DNA from: Motacilla alba alba
Lineage: Eukaryota; Chordata; Aves; Passeriformes; Motacillidae
Length of the DNA: 64,000 nt
Direction: 5' to 3'
Assembly: GCF_015832195.1 (NCBI RefSeq)
Contig: NC_052027.1
Location: forward strand, 16,922,149-16,986,148
Under the pieces are notes generated by a model. It ran no database searches. It saw nothing but the letters and a program-made list of their open reading frames with translations, and was not told the DNA's origin. The first letter of the stretch is position 1; each line of letters begins with the position of its first letter. Positions 58,859 through 64,000 of this stretch are shown piece after piece. The translations under genes and the position numbers were made by a program.

Positions 58859-59730
58859 TGTTTGGGGAGCTTTAGCCTGGGCAAGGGGTGGCTCCAGCAT
58901 CGTGCCAGCTTCCCATCACAAGGTCCCGCTCAGGCCCATCCGAGAGGGCTGGGGGGCCCCAGGCAGCTCTGTCATCTTCTGAGCCGTCAAAAAATAATGT
59001 CAGCTGAAACTTCCTCCCACTAACACAGTGGGAAAGGGGAAGAAATCACTTTATGTGATCAATTTTTTTTTCTGGGACGCATCCAAGAAGGATCTGGTTT
59101 TGAAGAGTTCCCAACAGGGAAGCAAGGGGCAAAGCATCCTTCCTAAAGGGCTGGAGAAGCCGGCATCTGCCGAGGCTGGTGTCCTGACCACTGCCAGTGG
59201 CAGGAGGGCTGGCACCTCCGAGCTGCAGTGCCACCTGCCTGGTGCCACAGTCAGGGCCGGTTGGGGATGGCAAGCTGAGACTGGTGTAACCCACTGCACA
59301 TGTGACAACGTGTGACAATGCTCTGCCTGGGGAGGCCCCATCTGCTGAAATGTTACCGTGGGCAAGAGCGGGCTGAGAAACAGGAAAGGATCCGTTCACC
59401 TCCGCTTGCCTTCCCAGTGGGTGCTCCAGGCACTGTGCTAACCCTGCCTGCTAATTAATCATTAATAACCCACCAACAGGGGCCAGAGGGGGAAGCTTGT
59501 GGCTGTGCTGGCAGCCTGAGCCCGGGCAGAGAGGCGGGATGCCACGGGCACGGATGCACATCGGTGGGGCCGGGCACGCGGCGGCTGCGCAGCTGCGGAG
59601 CACGAGCGGCCGCTGTGCTCGGGTTCCACGTTCATTAGCACAGCTCGGGAGGGTCTGCTGTGGCTCTGGGGGGCCGGCGGTGCCGGGGCACTCACTGCCT
59701 CTCCCTGCCCTGCCAGCACCGGGCCCTGCG

Positions 59731-63131
<3,401 letters not shown>

Positions 63132-63664
63132 GCGGCCCCCGCGCCCCCTGTACATAGCCCCGGCATGGCCCCAGCCCCGCCTGCGCCCCCTTTTCTACGT
63201 GCCCCGCCGGAGAGCCGGCCGCGGGGCAGAGCCCTGCATGGCGCCCGTTCCCCCACGTCCCCCCAGCTCTCTCAGTCTGTCCCCCGCCGCCGTCCCCTCC
63301 CCCGGGGATGCCCAGAGAGGCGGGGCAGCCCCCCTCGGCCGCACGCCCCGCAGCGCTGGGGGGGCGTCGCGGGGCCCCCCGGGACACGCGTGCATGTGCG
63401 GGACCGCGGGCGGGGCCGCCCGGGACGGAGCGGGGGCCGTCCCGGAGACCCCCTCTCCGTCCCGGGACCCCCGGGGGGGAACGCGGGGACCCCCGCCCGG
63501 GGGCAGCCACGCGGCCCCCCACGGGTTGTGCCTGGAGGACCCCCGCTGCCCCCCCGGTCCCCCTCCCCGGCCCCCGCTTCCCTCCTCGCAGCTGCATGCC
63601 TGCAGGGCCGGCTCTGCCCGCGGCTGCCGCCGCCGCCCCGCGCCCCGCCGCTGTATCTCTGGCA

Positions 63665-63670
63665 AATAAA
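63665..63670 (+). terminator. CAMKV: Poly(A) signal of CAMKV (AATAAA)
   Basis: GGCAAATAAAGACC about 535 nt after the stop codon is the first canonical hexamer downstream. It implies a short, very GC-rich 3' UTR. Confidence 0.85.
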
Positions 63671-63690
63671 GACCCCGCTGAGGACAAACT

Positions 63691-64000
63691 GAGACAGCAC
63701 CAGCGCCGCCTGCCCGCTCTCTCTGTGGGGCCGGGGCTCTGCCGCGCCTGCCGGCAGCACGGCGCTGAGCGAGACGCGGCGGGCTGGGAGCGGCAGCGCT
63801 GCACGGGCAGCGAGGGCAGCGGGAGCCGTGAGCGCCTGCCGCCGGGAAGGGTCCCGGGAAGGATCCCGGGTAGGATCCCGGGAAGGATCCCGGGTGTCGC
63901 CGCGGGGCAGGGCCGGGCGGGCGGGGCCCCGGGGCAAGCCCCGCCCACTCCCACAGACCCCGCCCCGAACACTCCAGATGCCACGCCCACTCGATCCAGC
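63691..64000. other. DNA downstream of CAMKV, possible next promoter
   Basis: CpG-dense, with CCGCCC/CCACGCCCACTC boxes at 63940-63990. In human synteny the next gene in this direction is TRAIP, so a promoter may begin here, but no exon can be shown. Confidence 0.3.
63842..63896. repeat. Tandem repeat of GGATCCCGGGAA type
   Basis: Four to five copies of a 12-13 bp unit (GGGAAGGATCCC / GGGTAGGATCCC). The shared GGATCCCGGG makes the array partly self-complementary. Confidence 0.85.

Larger units (their letters stand above)
56644..59716 (+). other. CAMKV: CAMKV intron 1 (inferred)
   Basis: About 3 kb between the inferred leader exon and the start-codon exon. The left third is CpG island with meaningless long open frames on both strands. 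The rest holds an X-box, a 10-bp repeat at 58829-58858 and AT-rich islands at 57898-57978 and 59449-59470. No coding exon was recognised. Confidence 0.55.

Overview
The window looks like vertebrate, most probably bird, nuclear DNA. It carries two CR1-type LINE 3' ends and four spliced protein genes in the order RBM6(-) - MON1A(+) - MST1R(+) - CAMKV(+). This is the gene order I know from human 3p21.31. The very short introns and GC-rich composition of the right half suit an avian microchromosome. The species cannot be told from the sequence alone.

Layout. Bases 1-31,317 hold the 5' half of RBM6 on the minus strand: a leader/start exon, one giant repeat-coding exon and three small exons, separated by long AT-rich introns. 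The 3' half of the gene lies left of the window. Bases 31,318-35,700 are the first RBM6 intron. Around 35.7-35.9 kb is a CpG-rich bidirectional promoter with three ZNF143-type motifs, from which RBM6 runs left and MON1A runs right. To its right the DNA becomes strongly GC-rich. MON1A has five coding exons (37,312-39,928), MST1R twenty (43,020-50,118) and CAMKV ten (59,731-63,131). All exon junctions were placed by hand from reading frame and GT/AG signals. The reading phase closes for every gene: MON1A 549 aa, MST1R 1,420 aa, CAMKV 454 aa, and the first 539 codons of RBM6.

The gene products act in different systems. RBM6 is a nuclear RNA-binding splicing factor. MON1A is part of the MON1-CCZ1 exchange factor that activates RAB7 on endosomes. 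MST1R (RON, called SEA in chicken) is the receptor tyrosine kinase for MSP/MST1. CAMKV is a neuronal calmodulin-kinase-like pseudokinase. Nothing suggests an operon-like functional unit; they are neighbours through conserved synteny.

No unknown system with strong support was found. The most useful second-look items are the triple ZNF143 promoter, a degenerate tandem repeat upstream of MON1A, three RFX-type X-boxes and several AT-rich islands between MST1R and CAMKV, a 20-bp minisatellite, and the unusual acidic tail of this MST1R.
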